Shown one piece after another: positions 1 to 7,519 of a stretch of 33,873 nucleotides of DNA. Positions within the stretch are counted from its first letter, which is position 1. Every line of letters starts with the position of its first letter. Source of the DNA: a candidate division TM6 bacterium GW2011_GWF2_38_10 (GTDB lineage: Bacteria > Babelota > Babeliae > Babelales > RVW-14). The stretch covers positions 1-33,873 of the forward strand of contig LBTY01000017.1 of assembly GCA_000992305.1 (NCBI GenBank), in the 5' to 3' direction. The notes beneath the pieces are model-generated. The model saw only the letters and a program-made list of their open reading frames with translations. It was not told the DNA's origin and did no database searches. Made by a program: the position numbers and the translations under genes.

Positions 1-2
1 TG

Positions 3-422
3 AAGGATTCCCATGAAAAATCAAAAAGAAAGCTTGAAGAGGAAAGGAACGAAAACGAAACGTCTTTGACAAAAGAGGAAATGTTCAAACCGGTTATTTC
101 TTCTCGAGTTTTTCAGTTAGAATTACCTCAACCAAGTGAAAGCGTTCATCTTGTTTTAAATGAAAATGAAGTTGGAGAAATGAAAAAGAAATGTGCAAAG
201 GTTAACTCAACGCCAAAACCTCGGAAACCGTCTGTTATAGACCAGCTCCGAAAATTAGAGAAAGAAAAACAAGAGGAAATTACAAACTTCGAGAAAATAA
301 TCACAAAAGCAAAACAAACCAACCAAAATGATCTTGAGATAATCGGACCAAAGAAACAACTGGCCAAAGCTAGATCAGAGCTCAAGAAAATTCAGCTAGA
401 GATGAAAGAAATGCTTTTATAA
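3..422 (+). CDS. C-terminal part of a coiled-coil protein (5' end outside window)
   Basis: The reading frame is open from base 3 to the TAA at 420-422, so this is the 3' part of a gene that begins before the window. A TTG at 66 could serve as a start, but the upstream codons (Lys/Glu/Asn-rich) look like the same protein, so I treat it as partial. The visible 139 residues are highly charged. A short Pro/Ser-containing stretch near the middle is followed by about 60 residues of Lys/Glu/Gln-rich helix ending in a run of acidic and basic residues, typical of coiled coil. No catalytic motif or signal is visible in this part. It converges on the gatB fragment with only 18 bases between the two stop codons. 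Function unknown. Confidence 0.6.
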   Translation, partial: KDSHEKSKRKLEEERNENETSLTKEEMFKPVISSRVFQLELPQPSESVHLVLNENEVGEMKKKCAKVNSTPKPRKPSVIDQLRKLEKEKQEEITNFEKIITKAKQTNQNDLEIIGPKKQLAKARSELKKIQLEMKEMLL

Positions 423-440
423 TATTTTACATCAATAATC

Positions 441-878
441 TTAATTATCTTCAAGAGACAGTTGCATCTGCTTTTCCAAATCAGCTCCAACTCTGGAGAG
501 AATATTTACTTTTGTGGAATGATAACACGAAATGGTGTCTTCCAGCATAGGATTTTCATCTTGAGTTATTTGATAATTTTTAGGAAGATCAGGATACATA
601 TAATGTTTACGAGCAAAATCGGTGCTTCGTGTTATTGAGCAATTGGTTGCAAGGCCCAAAGCAAGAGCATAATCAACTACTTGAGCATTAAGTGTGGGCA
701 ATGTACCTGGATGCCCAACGCATATTGGACAAATATGAGTATTCGATTGACCACCAAATTCATTTTTACAAGAACAAAATATTTTGGACGCCGTTTTAAG
801 CTGTACGTGAACCTCAATCCCAATCGTCGCTTGGTAATCAGGATACTGATCAAGAAAACTTATAATATTTTCAGCCAT
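441..878 (-). pseudogene. gatB: Truncated gatB (N-terminal fragment of Asp/Glu-tRNA amidotransferase subunit B)
   Basis: Residues 13-106 of this 145-residue ORF match the start of GatB, the subunit of GatCAB that binds misacylated Glu-tRNA(Gln)/Asp-tRNA(Asn). Visible signatures are IGIEVHVQL, the zinc-type cysteines C35/C37 and C50/C53 ([11 protein letters not shown]) and [19 protein letters not shown]. GatB is normally about 480 residues. Here homology stops after residue 106 and the last 39 residues do not look like GatB. The rest of the active-site cradle, helical domain and YqeY-like tail are absent, and no continuation exists in another frame because the converging plus-strand gene ends at 422. 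The 5' end is intact: ATG at 878, AAGGAT ribosome site and a good promoter upstream. It is either a pseudogene left by recombination or duplication, or a short expressed derivative. A full gatB would have to lie elsewhere in the genome. Confidence 0.8.
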
Positions 879-927
879 AATAGTTGATCCTTTACAAAAA
901 TATAACGCAACTGTAATTCACGCACTT

Positions 928-956
928 ATTATATACACATTATTAAAGTTCCACAA
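928..956 (-). promoter_or_regulatory. Sigma-70-like promoter of the gatB fragment
   Basis: On the minus strand TTGTGG (956-951) and TATAAT (933-928) are separated by 17 bases. The start point would be near 921, giving a leader of about 40 bases before the ATG at 878. Pattern match only. Confidence 0.5.
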
Positions 957-1028
957 AGCATAAAATATGTCATTTTTAAACTGAAAATAATATAAAAAAC
1001 AAGTAAATTTTAATTATTTTAATCCAAT

Positions 1029-1056
1029 TTGAAATATTATTATTTTAGATTATACT
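1029..1056 (+). promoter_or_regulatory. Sigma-70-like promoter of the 602-residue exported protein
   Basis: TTGAAA (1029-1034) and TATACT (1051-1056) are 16 bases apart, about 40 bases before the ATG at 1098. The surrounding region is very AT-rich, so chance matches are possible. Confidence 0.45.
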
Positions 1057-1097
1057 CGAGATAAGTGAGTAATAGAAAATAAAAAAAAGGATTTTTT

Positions 1098-2906
1098 ATG
1101 AAAAAAAAAATAATTATATTTTTGTTAATAGCTCCATATTTTTCTTTATTCTGCTTACCGCAACCAAAATCAACAAGTCATTTAGGATTCAGAAAAAAAA
1201 TCACAAAACCAACAGTACAAAATCATTGCAAAAACCAACCACCTTCTAAAAAACAACAGCCGCCTATGGTAAAGTTGCTTAAACAGACCAAATCTCCACA
1301 AAATGAAATAATCCCCTTAGAACCAGAGCTATTACTTCCCGTATCCCTACAAGAATCTTATCAAAAAGCTCCCGAATCGCTTGTAGATTACACAACCACA
1401 GTACATAATAAAACCATTGAATATCAGGAATATCTTGAAGAACAAGAGATATGCAACCATAATATTTTTATGGATACTTTTTTTAAAAACGACAGATCAT
1501 ATCACAAAAAAATATTAACTGACGTGCAGATAAAGGAATATCTCTATTATCAACAAGAGTATGTCATTCTAGATTCATTAAAAAATCAATGTTCCTTTAT
1601 ACAAAAAAGCTCATCTGGCCTACTTTCTGATCAAGCTGAAATATTCCAAAATAAAACCTCCACAGCTTCTGGGTACATAAAACCATTATTACTTTTTCAT
1701 AATCTTGAGATCTCTAAAAAAGAATATCCCTATCTTTTTGCCCACCTAACGCAAAATAATATATCATATGCAAGCTTCTTTGAGTGTGTTTTTTCACCAA
1801 TAATCGCATATCTACAAACACTCAACAATAAAATATCACTTAAAAAAAACGCTCTTTTTCTCAATTTTGAAAAATATAACAAGGCTTGTTACGAAATTTG
1901 CCAAAAAGATCCTTTATTCTTTTTTTGGCAAATTAGTACAAAAAGCACAACGCAAAAAATAGTATACAATATGCTTGCCACAATCAATAAAATACTTGAA
2001 ACAAATGCTGTTAAAAACCAAATTCCAATTACCTATACAAGTTTTTTGGATGATGGCTTATTACAAACATATGTTACACTAAAGGCACTTTCATTCTTAC
2101 AATACAACAATATAACACTAAATATCATTGCAAATCCCAATAATACGCTTAACACACATTTTGATGAAAAAGTCGAAAAAATATATCACGCTATACAAGA
2201 TATAAATCCAATGTTAACATCATTTTCATATCACGTTATAAAAATTTCAAAAAAGGATAAATTATACCAAGAACTTGGAAAGAACCAAGGACAACATGTT
2301 TTAGTTTTTACTAATTTACGCCACTCCCAAACAAAACCACAAGTCATTATTGATCAAGAAGTTCCAACCGACTTAACCCGCATGAACGGTGTTGAATTAA
2401 AAATCCCTTTCACAAGCTTTTGCACACCAGAAAAAAAAGTTTCTCTTGTTTACTCACCCTTTTCTCAACCAATTGTAAACATATCTCCACTTGAAATTAA
2501 AACATATAATCGCGGTTCTGATGGAGTTTTAGCACTTCATCATCATACAAATATACTCAACTATGTTGTATCAAATATAAATGCTCCAAGCCTCTGCGAC
2601 CTCGAGTATTTAATAACCCATGAACCTAATAAGGTTATAAACCTTCATAATAGACCATTTGCAGTAAGTGAATGTAATAACGTTATGATTGAAAAATTTA
2701 TTTATCAGGATCTTTTTTTTGAACTTTTTATAAAAATTAAAAACAATAATCCAAATAGTTTTTGCTGCCTTCTCGAACAAAATGCTTCTATCAGTTATTC
2801 AAAAGAAGAAAATCTCCTTACACAATCACTGCATACAGATAATGACATAAAAATAAACCCTTATAAAACTATTGAAAGACACTCAATTATCACTAATCAA
2901 AATTAA
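1098..2906 (+). CDS. Large exported protein of unknown function
   Basis: This 602-residue protein starts at an ATG preceded by AAGGA. It begins with MKKKIIIFLLIAPYFSLFCL, a typical signal peptide with a Lys-rich n-region and hydrophobic core, so export across the inner membrane is likely. Residues about 22-75 are rich in Lys, Pro, Gln and Ser and probably disordered. The remainder is a mixed, Asn/Lys/Ile-rich globular sequence without a motif I recognise. A His-rich patch (LHHHTN) lies around residue 483. It stands alone on the plus strand with its own promoter and a downstream hairpin. The low-GC codon use is like that of its neighbours, so there is no sign of recent transfer. Function unknown. 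A periplasmic, surface or host-targeted role is only inferred from the signal peptide and the many similar exported unknowns in the window. Confidence 0.75.
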   Translation: MKKKIIIFLLIAPYFSLFCLPQPKSTSHLGFRKKITKPTVQNHCKNQPPSKKQQPPMVKLLKQTKSPQNEIIPLEPELLLPVSLQESYQKAPESLVDYTTTVHNKTIEYQEYLEEQEICNHNIFMDTFFKNDRSYHKKILTDVQIKEYLYYQQEYVILDSLKNQCSFIQKSSSGLLSDQAEIFQNKTSTASGYIKPLLLFHNLEISKKEYPYLFAHLTQNNISYASFFECVFSPIIAYLQTLNNKISLKKNALFLNFEKYNKACYEICQKDPLFFFWQISTKSTTQKIVYNMLATINKILETNAVKNQIPITYTSFLDDGLLQTYVTLKALSFLQYNNITLNIIANPNNTLNTHFDEKVEKIYHAIQDINPMLTSFSYHVIKISKKDKLYQELGKNQGQHVLVFTNLRHSQTKPQVIIDQEVPTDLTRMNGVELKIPFTSFCTPEKKVSLVYSPFSQPIVNISPLEIKTYNRGSDGVLALHHHTNILNYVVSNINAPSLCDLEYLITHEPNKVINLHNRPFAVSECNNVMIEKFIYQDLFFELFIKIKNNNPNSFCCLLEQNASISYSKEENLLTQSLHTDNDIKINPYKTIERHSIITNQN

Positions 2907-2983
2907 AATTCTTCTGAAACCTCTTTAAGGTGAGATTAAAGTTTCTTTTTCTTTAATTTATTGTCATAACACCTTTTTATCAT

Positions 2984-3019
2984 AGAGTATCCCAGGCTTA
3001 CCCCCGGGATACTCTTAAT
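2984..3019 (+). terminator. Hairpin between converging genes
   Basis: A perfect 10-bp stem (2984-2993 with 3006-3015, core GAGTATCCC/GGGATACTC) encloses a 12-base loop, followed by TTAATT on the plus strand. The T-run is weak in both directions. It lies between the convergent exported-protein gene and the RNase gene, where a shared terminator is expected. Confidence 0.45.
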
Positions 3020-3093
3020 TAACGCAAAGCACTGACTAAAAAGAGGTATTGAAAGCAAAATATAGTACATAGCATTTAGTTATAATGTGCTAT

Positions 3094-4617
3094 TTAATCA
3101 CGGTTTAATTTATGAACTGTAGCCTGAGCTTCTTCATAATCTTCACGACTTTCAAGTGTAATTTTACAATTAAATTGCTTTTCAATAGCTAAAATTGAAG
3201 CATATTCATACTGCACCAGATAATCAAAAACACGATTAGAAACGGCAAAGAGCAATTTTCCAGATAAACCTTTTTTGGTTATATCGTCACGCAATTTTAC
3301 CAGCAATGAATAACTAATTGTCCATGTTGACTTAACAAACCCACACCCACTGCAACAAGGGCACGCGTGAGTAAGTTGTTGCAATAATGTTTTTCCTGAT
3401 CGCTTACGCGTCATTTGCACAAGACTAAATTCTGACAACTTAAGCGTCACAGATTGGAATTTATCACGTTCTTTGAGTGTTTTTTCTAAAAATCGTGATA
3501 ATTTTTGCCGGCTAGCGGATGTTGCCATATCAATAAAGTCAATAACAATAAGCCCACCAATATTACGCAAGCGCAACTGCGTTACAATTTCATCTGCAGC
3601 TTCCAGATTAGTCTTTAAAATGGTATCTTCCATATTACCTGAACCAGCAAATTTTCCCGTATTAACGTCAATAACCGTCATAGCCTCGGTGGTTTCAATA
3701 ATTAATGTTCCACCCGACTTTAGCGATACCTTTTTTTCAAGAGCTTTTTCAATTTGCTTATCAACATCAAAACGATCAAACAAAGCCGGAGGCCCTTGGT
3801 AAAAACGAACCTTGCTGGCAAGCTCAGGCGTAAAATTTTTTACAAATTTGTATAACGCTTTTTGATCGGCCACACTATCGGTAATAACCATTTCAACATC
3901 TTCATCAAGATGTTCACGCAAAGCACGGAGCGACAAGGGAATATCTTCATAAATTTTTTCCCCAGCCTGTGCTTTTTTGTATTTTTTTTGGATAGACTTC
4001 CAAGCCGATATTAAAAAGGCAAGATCCTTTTTAATATCTTTGTCTGCACGACCTTGTGCTGTAGTTCGCACAATTGCACCCATTCCTTTAGGAAGCGATT
4101 TTTGCATAAAATCTTTAAGCCGCGTACGTTCTTCTTTATTGTCTATCTTCTTAGAAATACCAATTTGAGGAATATTAGGCATTAAAACCAAGAATTTTCC
4201 AGGTAATGCAAAGCACGTTGTAAGCTTTGCACCTTTTTCGTGTATTGGTTCTTTAATAACCTGAACAAGAATTTCATCCCCTTCTTTAAAAATCTTATTC
4301 ATATCAAAAGAACTTTTTATTTCTCGTTCTGTTGGCACTTCTTCTGAGTCTTCATCTTGTAAAAATTCAGTAATTTTTTCGGTTGCCATTGCACGGTCAA
4401 TTTCACTGATATGCAAAAATCCTGCCTTATGCTGTCCAATATCAACAAAAGCAGTTTGAATACCAGGAAGAATTTTAGATACTTTTCCTTTAAAAAATGA
4501 ACGCTCTAAGCCGACCTTAGATTTACTGTCAAAATAAATATCTTGAAGTTTATCTTTATCATCTAAAACAGCAACGCGAGTCTGCCAAAGCTCATTGTTG
4601 ATCAAAATTTTTTTCAC
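3094..4617 (-). CDS. rng: Ribonuclease E/G family endoribonuclease (RNase G-like)
   Basis: This endoribonuclease cuts single-stranded 5'-monophosphate RNA in rRNA maturation and mRNA decay. I choose the GTG at 4617 (507 residues), because it has AAGAGG about 8 bases upstream and the protein then opens with VKKILINNELWQTRVA, as in RNase G; the longer frame to 4719 has no ribosome site. Residues about 35-125 form the S1 RNA-binding domain, with a short acidic insertion near 85-100. The catalytic DNase I-like core has VIDVNTG (D317) and GGLIVIDFIDM (D360), the two metal-binding aspartates of the family. CPCCSGCG (419-426) is the zinc-link that joins dimers. The length fits RNase G (about 490) rather than RNase E, and there is no degradosome scaffold tail. 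It is monocistronic on the minus strand. Confidence 0.93.
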   Translation of the reverse strand: MKKILINNELWQTRVAVLDDKDKLQDIYFDSKSKVGLERSFFKGKVSKILPGIQTAFVDIGQHKAGFLHISEIDRAMATEKITEFLQDEDSEEVPTEREIKSSFDMNKIFKEGDEILVQVIKEPIHEKGAKLTTCFALPGKFLVLMPNIPQIGISKKIDNKEERTRLKDFMQKSLPKGMGAIVRTTAQGRADKDIKKDLAFLISAWKSIQKKYKKAQAGEKIYEDIPLSLRALREHLDEDVEMVITDSVADQKALYKFVKNFTPELASKVRFYQGPPALFDRFDVDKQIEKALEKKVSLKSGGTLIIETTEAMTVIDVNTGKFAGSGNMEDTILKTNLEAADEIVTQLRLRNIGGLIVIDFIDMATSASRQKLSRFLEKTLKERDKFQSVTLKLSEFSLVQMTRKRSGKTLLQQLTHACPCCSGCGFVKSTWTISYSLLVKLRDDITKKGLSGKLLFAVSNRVFDYLVQYEYASILAIEKQFNCKITLESREDYEEAQATVHKLNRD

Positions 4618-4848
4618 TGTTACGGCCTCTTTATAAATTAAAACGATGAGAGCGCTTATCTTATGGATTTTTAATTTTTTTCCAGTATTATGTAAGTATT
4701 CTTTTACTAGTATAAACAAACTAAGTAGGAAAGAGTAGATATTTTAAAGAAAACATGCTAGCGGACGGAGGAATTTGTATTAAATATAAAATCTTTACTA
4801 CAAATAGAATTAAAAAGAAAATAATTGTATTACATTAAAGGAGATTCC

Positions 4849-5616
4849 ATGAAAAAATTAGCCTTACTTTGTGTCATCTGTGCCTTAGCTGCAACCGGTT
4901 GCGGTAAGAAAAAAACACCTAAAAAAGATGTGACTACACGATCAAGTAAATCACGCTCTTACATAATTCAAGATCCTAAATCAGTCAAAAAAGGCAACAA
5001 AACAGTGGCTATTAATGATTTTGATTTCAAAGATTCTGAAGATTTTTTTGACAACGAAGCAATTTCAGATTTCTCATTTATTGATGATGAATCAGAAAAA
5101 TTAGCATCAAATGACGAACCTCAATTACAGGAGTTAATCCTTACAGAAAAAGACACCCTTCCAGCACAACAAAATCTTGCTTTTGCACAAAATGATGAAG
5201 AACTAGAAGACATATTACCAGAAGAAGAAAAAGTAGTCACATCAAATGCTCTTGCCAAACACTATGCTTTTGACACAATCCACTTTGATATCAATGGAAA
5301 TAAAATAAAAAAAGATCAAAAAGCATTACTTGCCAATGATTGTTCATTAGCACACCAAGCGGTACAAGAAGGCAAGGAAATTATCATACAGGGACATTGC
5401 TGCCAACTTGGATCTCACAGTTACAACATGGCCCTCTCACAGCAAAGAGCACAATCAATAAAAAAAGCTCTTGTAAAAAAAGGCATAGATGCAAACCACA
5501 TTAAAACAATTGGATACGGAAACGAAATGCCACTTGTTTACTCGGACACCAAAGATCGTGCAGCGCTTGTACAAGAACTTGCTCCAAATAGACGCGCAGA
5601 AATTATCATTAATTAA
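4849..5616 (+). CDS. OmpA/Pal-like peptidoglycan-associated lipoprotein
   Basis: The ATG at 4849 follows AAAGGAG and gives 255 residues. A lipoprotein signal ends in the lipobox ATGC with the acylated Cys at 18. A long linker (20-135) is first basic, then strongly acidic (D/E-rich) and probably disordered. Residues about 138-255 form an OmpA C-terminal domain: YAFDTIHFDING, then GHCCQLGSHSYNMALSQQRA (182-201), the GYG..MPL stretch and the final NRRAEI. The family anchors the outer membrane to peptidoglycan. The Arg of LSQQR (R200) is present, but the conserved Asp of GHTD/GHAD, which contacts the meso-diaminopimelate carboxylate, is Cys185 here, next to C184. Peptidoglycan binding may therefore be altered. 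Pal of the Tol-Pal system is the nearest description, but no tol genes are nearby. Confidence 0.85.
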   Translation: MKKLALLCVICALAATGCGKKKTPKKDVTTRSSKSRSYIIQDPKSVKKGNKTVAINDFDFKDSEDFFDNEAISDFSFIDDESEKLASNDEPQLQELILTEKDTLPAQQNLAFAQNDEELEDILPEEEKVVTSNALAKHYAFDTIHFDINGNKIKKDQKALLANDCSLAHQAVQEGKEIIIQGHCCQLGSHSYNMALSQQRAQSIKKALVKKGIDANHIKTIGYGNEMPLVYSDTKDRAALVQELAPNRRAEIIIN

Positions 5617-5624
5617 TAAATCTA

Positions 5625-5681
5625 TTTTTAAAAATGATTAAGGGGCGGCTTTAAAAGCCGCCCCTTAATCATTTTTAAAAA
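5625..5681. terminator. Bidirectional rho-independent terminator, 27-bp perfect stem
   Basis: 5625-5651 pairs perfectly with 5655-5681 around a 3-base loop. The GC-rich core GGGGCGGC/GCCGCCCC is flanked by A- and T-runs, so each strand has a U-tract after the stem. It sits between the converging lipoprotein gene (stop at 5616) and the minus-strand gene whose stop codon begins at 5684, and so serves both. Confidence 0.92.
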
Positions 5682-5683
5682 AC

Positions 5684-6181
5684 TCAAACAAACAAACGTA
5701 ATTTCAACGTAAACCATCCATCAACCGTTAAACCTAATTCCAAAAAACCCCTACTCGTTCTTTGAGCCAAAGAGGAAAATTTAAGATCCTCATCTCGCAA
5801 TTCTGTGCGACGAAGAAGTTTATCAATGCGATCCGAATTATTACCACCTTCAATAGTTTTTAACCCATTTTCCTTCCGACCAAGAACAAAGCAAATTAAA
5901 TTATCATCTAACGTTTGCAATACATGATCACAATCTTCTTTTTTTATAAAATATGACTCCCCTTCAAAATACACGTAAAATGCCGTATTAATACAAAAAA
6001 CACAAGCTCCTTCCAAAATATACGGTACATACAATTCCGATTTTTTTAAAATTCCTACAGGATCTTTAAGCGCTTTTCCAGCAATTTTTAAATCAGGCCA
6101 ATAATAAGCACTCTTTACCGCAAAAATATTACCCCAAATAATAAGGAAAAAAAACAAAATCCCTACGTGTTTTTTCAACAT
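5684..6181 (-). CDS. Small exported protein of unknown function
   Basis: I choose the ATG at 6181 (165 residues), because GAAGGGG lies just upstream and the protein then begins MLKKHVGILFFFLIIWGNIFA, a clear signal peptide. The longer frame starting at 6241 has no ribosome site and would bury the signal. The mature part is about 145 residues, mixed alpha/beta in character, with three cysteines and a basic segment (DKLLRRTELRDEDLKF) near residue 125. The C-terminus (GFLELGLTVDGWFTLKLRLFV) alternates hydrophobic and polar residues and ends in Phe-Val, which resembles an outer-membrane beta-strand end, but one strand is too little to call a barrel. No family recognised. It ends at the shared terminator with the lipoprotein gene. 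Confidence 0.65.
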   Translation of the reverse strand: MLKKHVGILFFFLIIWGNIFAVKSAYYWPDLKIAGKALKDPVGILKKSELYVPYILEGACVFCINTAFYVYFEGESYFIKKEDCDHVLQTLDDNLICFVLGRKENGLKTIEGGNNSDRIDKLLRRTELRDEDLKFSSLAQRTSRGFLELGLTVDGWFTLKLRLFV

Positions 6182-6413
6182 AACAACCCCTTCTTTTATA
6201 AAAAATAAATAATAATACAACTTGCAACAAAGACGCAGCATTCATTGTAATAAAACTATCTGGATTATAATAAAATAAACAAATTGAAAGCAAGAAACCT
6301 AAAATATTACTAAAAAGAAGGTTTATTCAGTAACTATTGAAAAAACGTATGATTATACTACACTTTCTCATGTTGTATCGTTTTATGTACAAGTTTACCT
6401 TTAAGGAGATTTT

Positions 6414-7409
6414 GTGAAATCTTTTATTAAAAAAACAAGCTTAGTTATTGCTTGTTTTAATGTCCTTGCAATTTCGGTTACCGCACAAACAACCACACCT
6501 GCAACCCCACGCACAGAATATGCAATGCTTAATCAACCTATTTGCCAATTTAAAGCATACGGCAAGCCATACATGCTTACCTATAAACCAGCAAGTAATA
6601 AATTTGAAGTTATTGTATTTGGTACACAAGATCAATTATCACAATCAATTAAAAATGTACAAAACGCTGATGACTATGAATTTTTAACCCCAATTCGATA
6701 TACGCTCAAATTTGTAGACAATAACATTCAAATAGACAAAATATACGAAGGATGGAGAGAATCATACATTGGTAAAGGCCTTGAAAAATCACTTAAATTA
6801 CTAGGCATGCTTCCTAAAAATACCTATAAAGGCAATCCTTTTGTCAAAAACATGCTCAAAAATAAAATCCCTACCCAACTTGCATTTGAAAATGCAGAAA
6901 CGTTAAGCGCCTTTATTCGCCATCTTAAACATGCTGTTTTAGCAGAAAATATTATACCTGCAACCACAGATAAGCCTCTTCTTCTTATTCAATTTGAAGA
7001 ACCTAATCAAATAATCTCCCAAGACGATATACTTTTTTTAACAACATACTGGGAATTAGTAAACCCACAAGATACTCTTGCCGTAAAATTCTTTAACACG
7101 ATGCAAGATAAAATTAATGATGCCCGTAGCAATACATCTGGTGCTAAAACCGTTGGACAAAGTGGCACAGAAATGGTTTTTGGGGCAATTGAAAAAGATA
7201 CCAATGATTTTAAAGGTAAAGAAAATATGGCCGCCATTACCAAAACAGTTATTGTTGCCGCAACAATTTTACCTCTACAACAAATATATAAAGCATGTAC
7301 AAAGACTCTAGAAGACAATGTTACTGCTCAAATAACCAAGGAACTCTGGAAACACCAAATAGAAAAAACAGAACCAGAAATAGCTACATCCCAAGACGCT
7401 CAAAAATAA
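6414..7409 (+). CDS. Exported protein of unknown function
   Basis: The GTG start at 6414 is preceded by AAGGAG and gives 331 residues beginning MKSFIKKTSLVIACFNVLAI, a signal peptide likely cleaved near VTAQ (residue 25). A short Thr/Pro-rich linker follows, then a beta-rich part (about 38-125) with YGKPYMLTYKP and KFEVIVFG, then helical sequence. Around residues 285-297 is a hydrophobic stretch (TKTVIVAATILPL) that could be a membrane segment or a buried helix. No catalytic motif is visible and no family recognised. A TATACT box at 6354-6359 is a possible -10 element. The gene stands alone between the divergent small exported gene and the repeat at 7430. Codon use matches its neighbours. Confidence 0.7.
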   Translation: MKSFIKKTSLVIACFNVLAISVTAQTTTPATPRTEYAMLNQPICQFKAYGKPYMLTYKPASNKFEVIVFGTQDQLSQSIKNVQNADDYEFLTPIRYTLKFVDNNIQIDKIYEGWRESYIGKGLEKSLKLLGMLPKNTYKGNPFVKNMLKNKIPTQLAFENAETLSAFIRHLKHAVLAENIIPATTDKPLLLIQFEEPNQIISQDDILFLTTYWELVNPQDTLAVKFFNTMQDKINDARSNTSGAKTVGQSGTEMVFGAIEKDTNDFKGKENMAAITKTVIVAATILPLQQIYKACTKTLEDNVTAQITKELWKHQIEKTEPEIATSQDAQK

Positions 7410-7429
7410 GAAATAGATGGATCCTCGGG

Positions 7430-7454
7430 CCCTTCGACTTCGCTCAGGGTGAAC
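7430..7454. repeat. GC-rich dispersed repeat of the CCCTTCGACTTCGCTCAGGG type
   Basis: The bases at 7430-7449 form an imperfect palindrome whose CCCT and AGGG ends pair, followed by TGAAC. It is the familiar intergenic element that, translated in one frame, reads PFDFAQGE and is scattered through many unrelated bacterial genomes. It lies in a GC-rich patch (about 7418-7462) that stands out from the AT-rich surroundings, just after the exported-protein gene. This is the only copy I see in the window. Confidence 0.6.
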
Positions 7455-7479
7455 GCGCCCCCAAAAAGGCAATAAAATC

Positions 7480-7519
7480 AAAATGAGGTGAGACTTGAAA
7501 GTCTCACCTCATTTTTTTT
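7480..7519. terminator. Rho-independent terminator
   Basis: A perfect 15-bp stem (7480-7494 with 7501-7515, core GAGGTGAGAC/GTCTCACCTC) has loop TTGAAA, followed by a T-run to 7519 on the plus strand. It ends the exported-protein gene. The minus-strand phosphatase gene stops at 7518 and its transcript would pass through the same stem, with a weaker T-run. Confidence 0.85.

Noticed and set aside
66..422. Complete 118-codon gene starting at TTG 66
   Set aside because: The frame is open upstream to the window edge with similar composition, so the TTG is more likely internal.
4617..4848. tRNA or small RNA gene upstream of the RNase gene
   Set aside because: No cloverleaf or GC-rich fold could be built. 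The region is AT-rich leader and promoter sequence.
7295..7486. 63-codon plus-strand frame ending in PFDFAQGE-like sequence
   Set aside because: It arises from reading through the end of the exported-protein gene into the dispersed repeat. It is the well-known artefact translation of that repeat.
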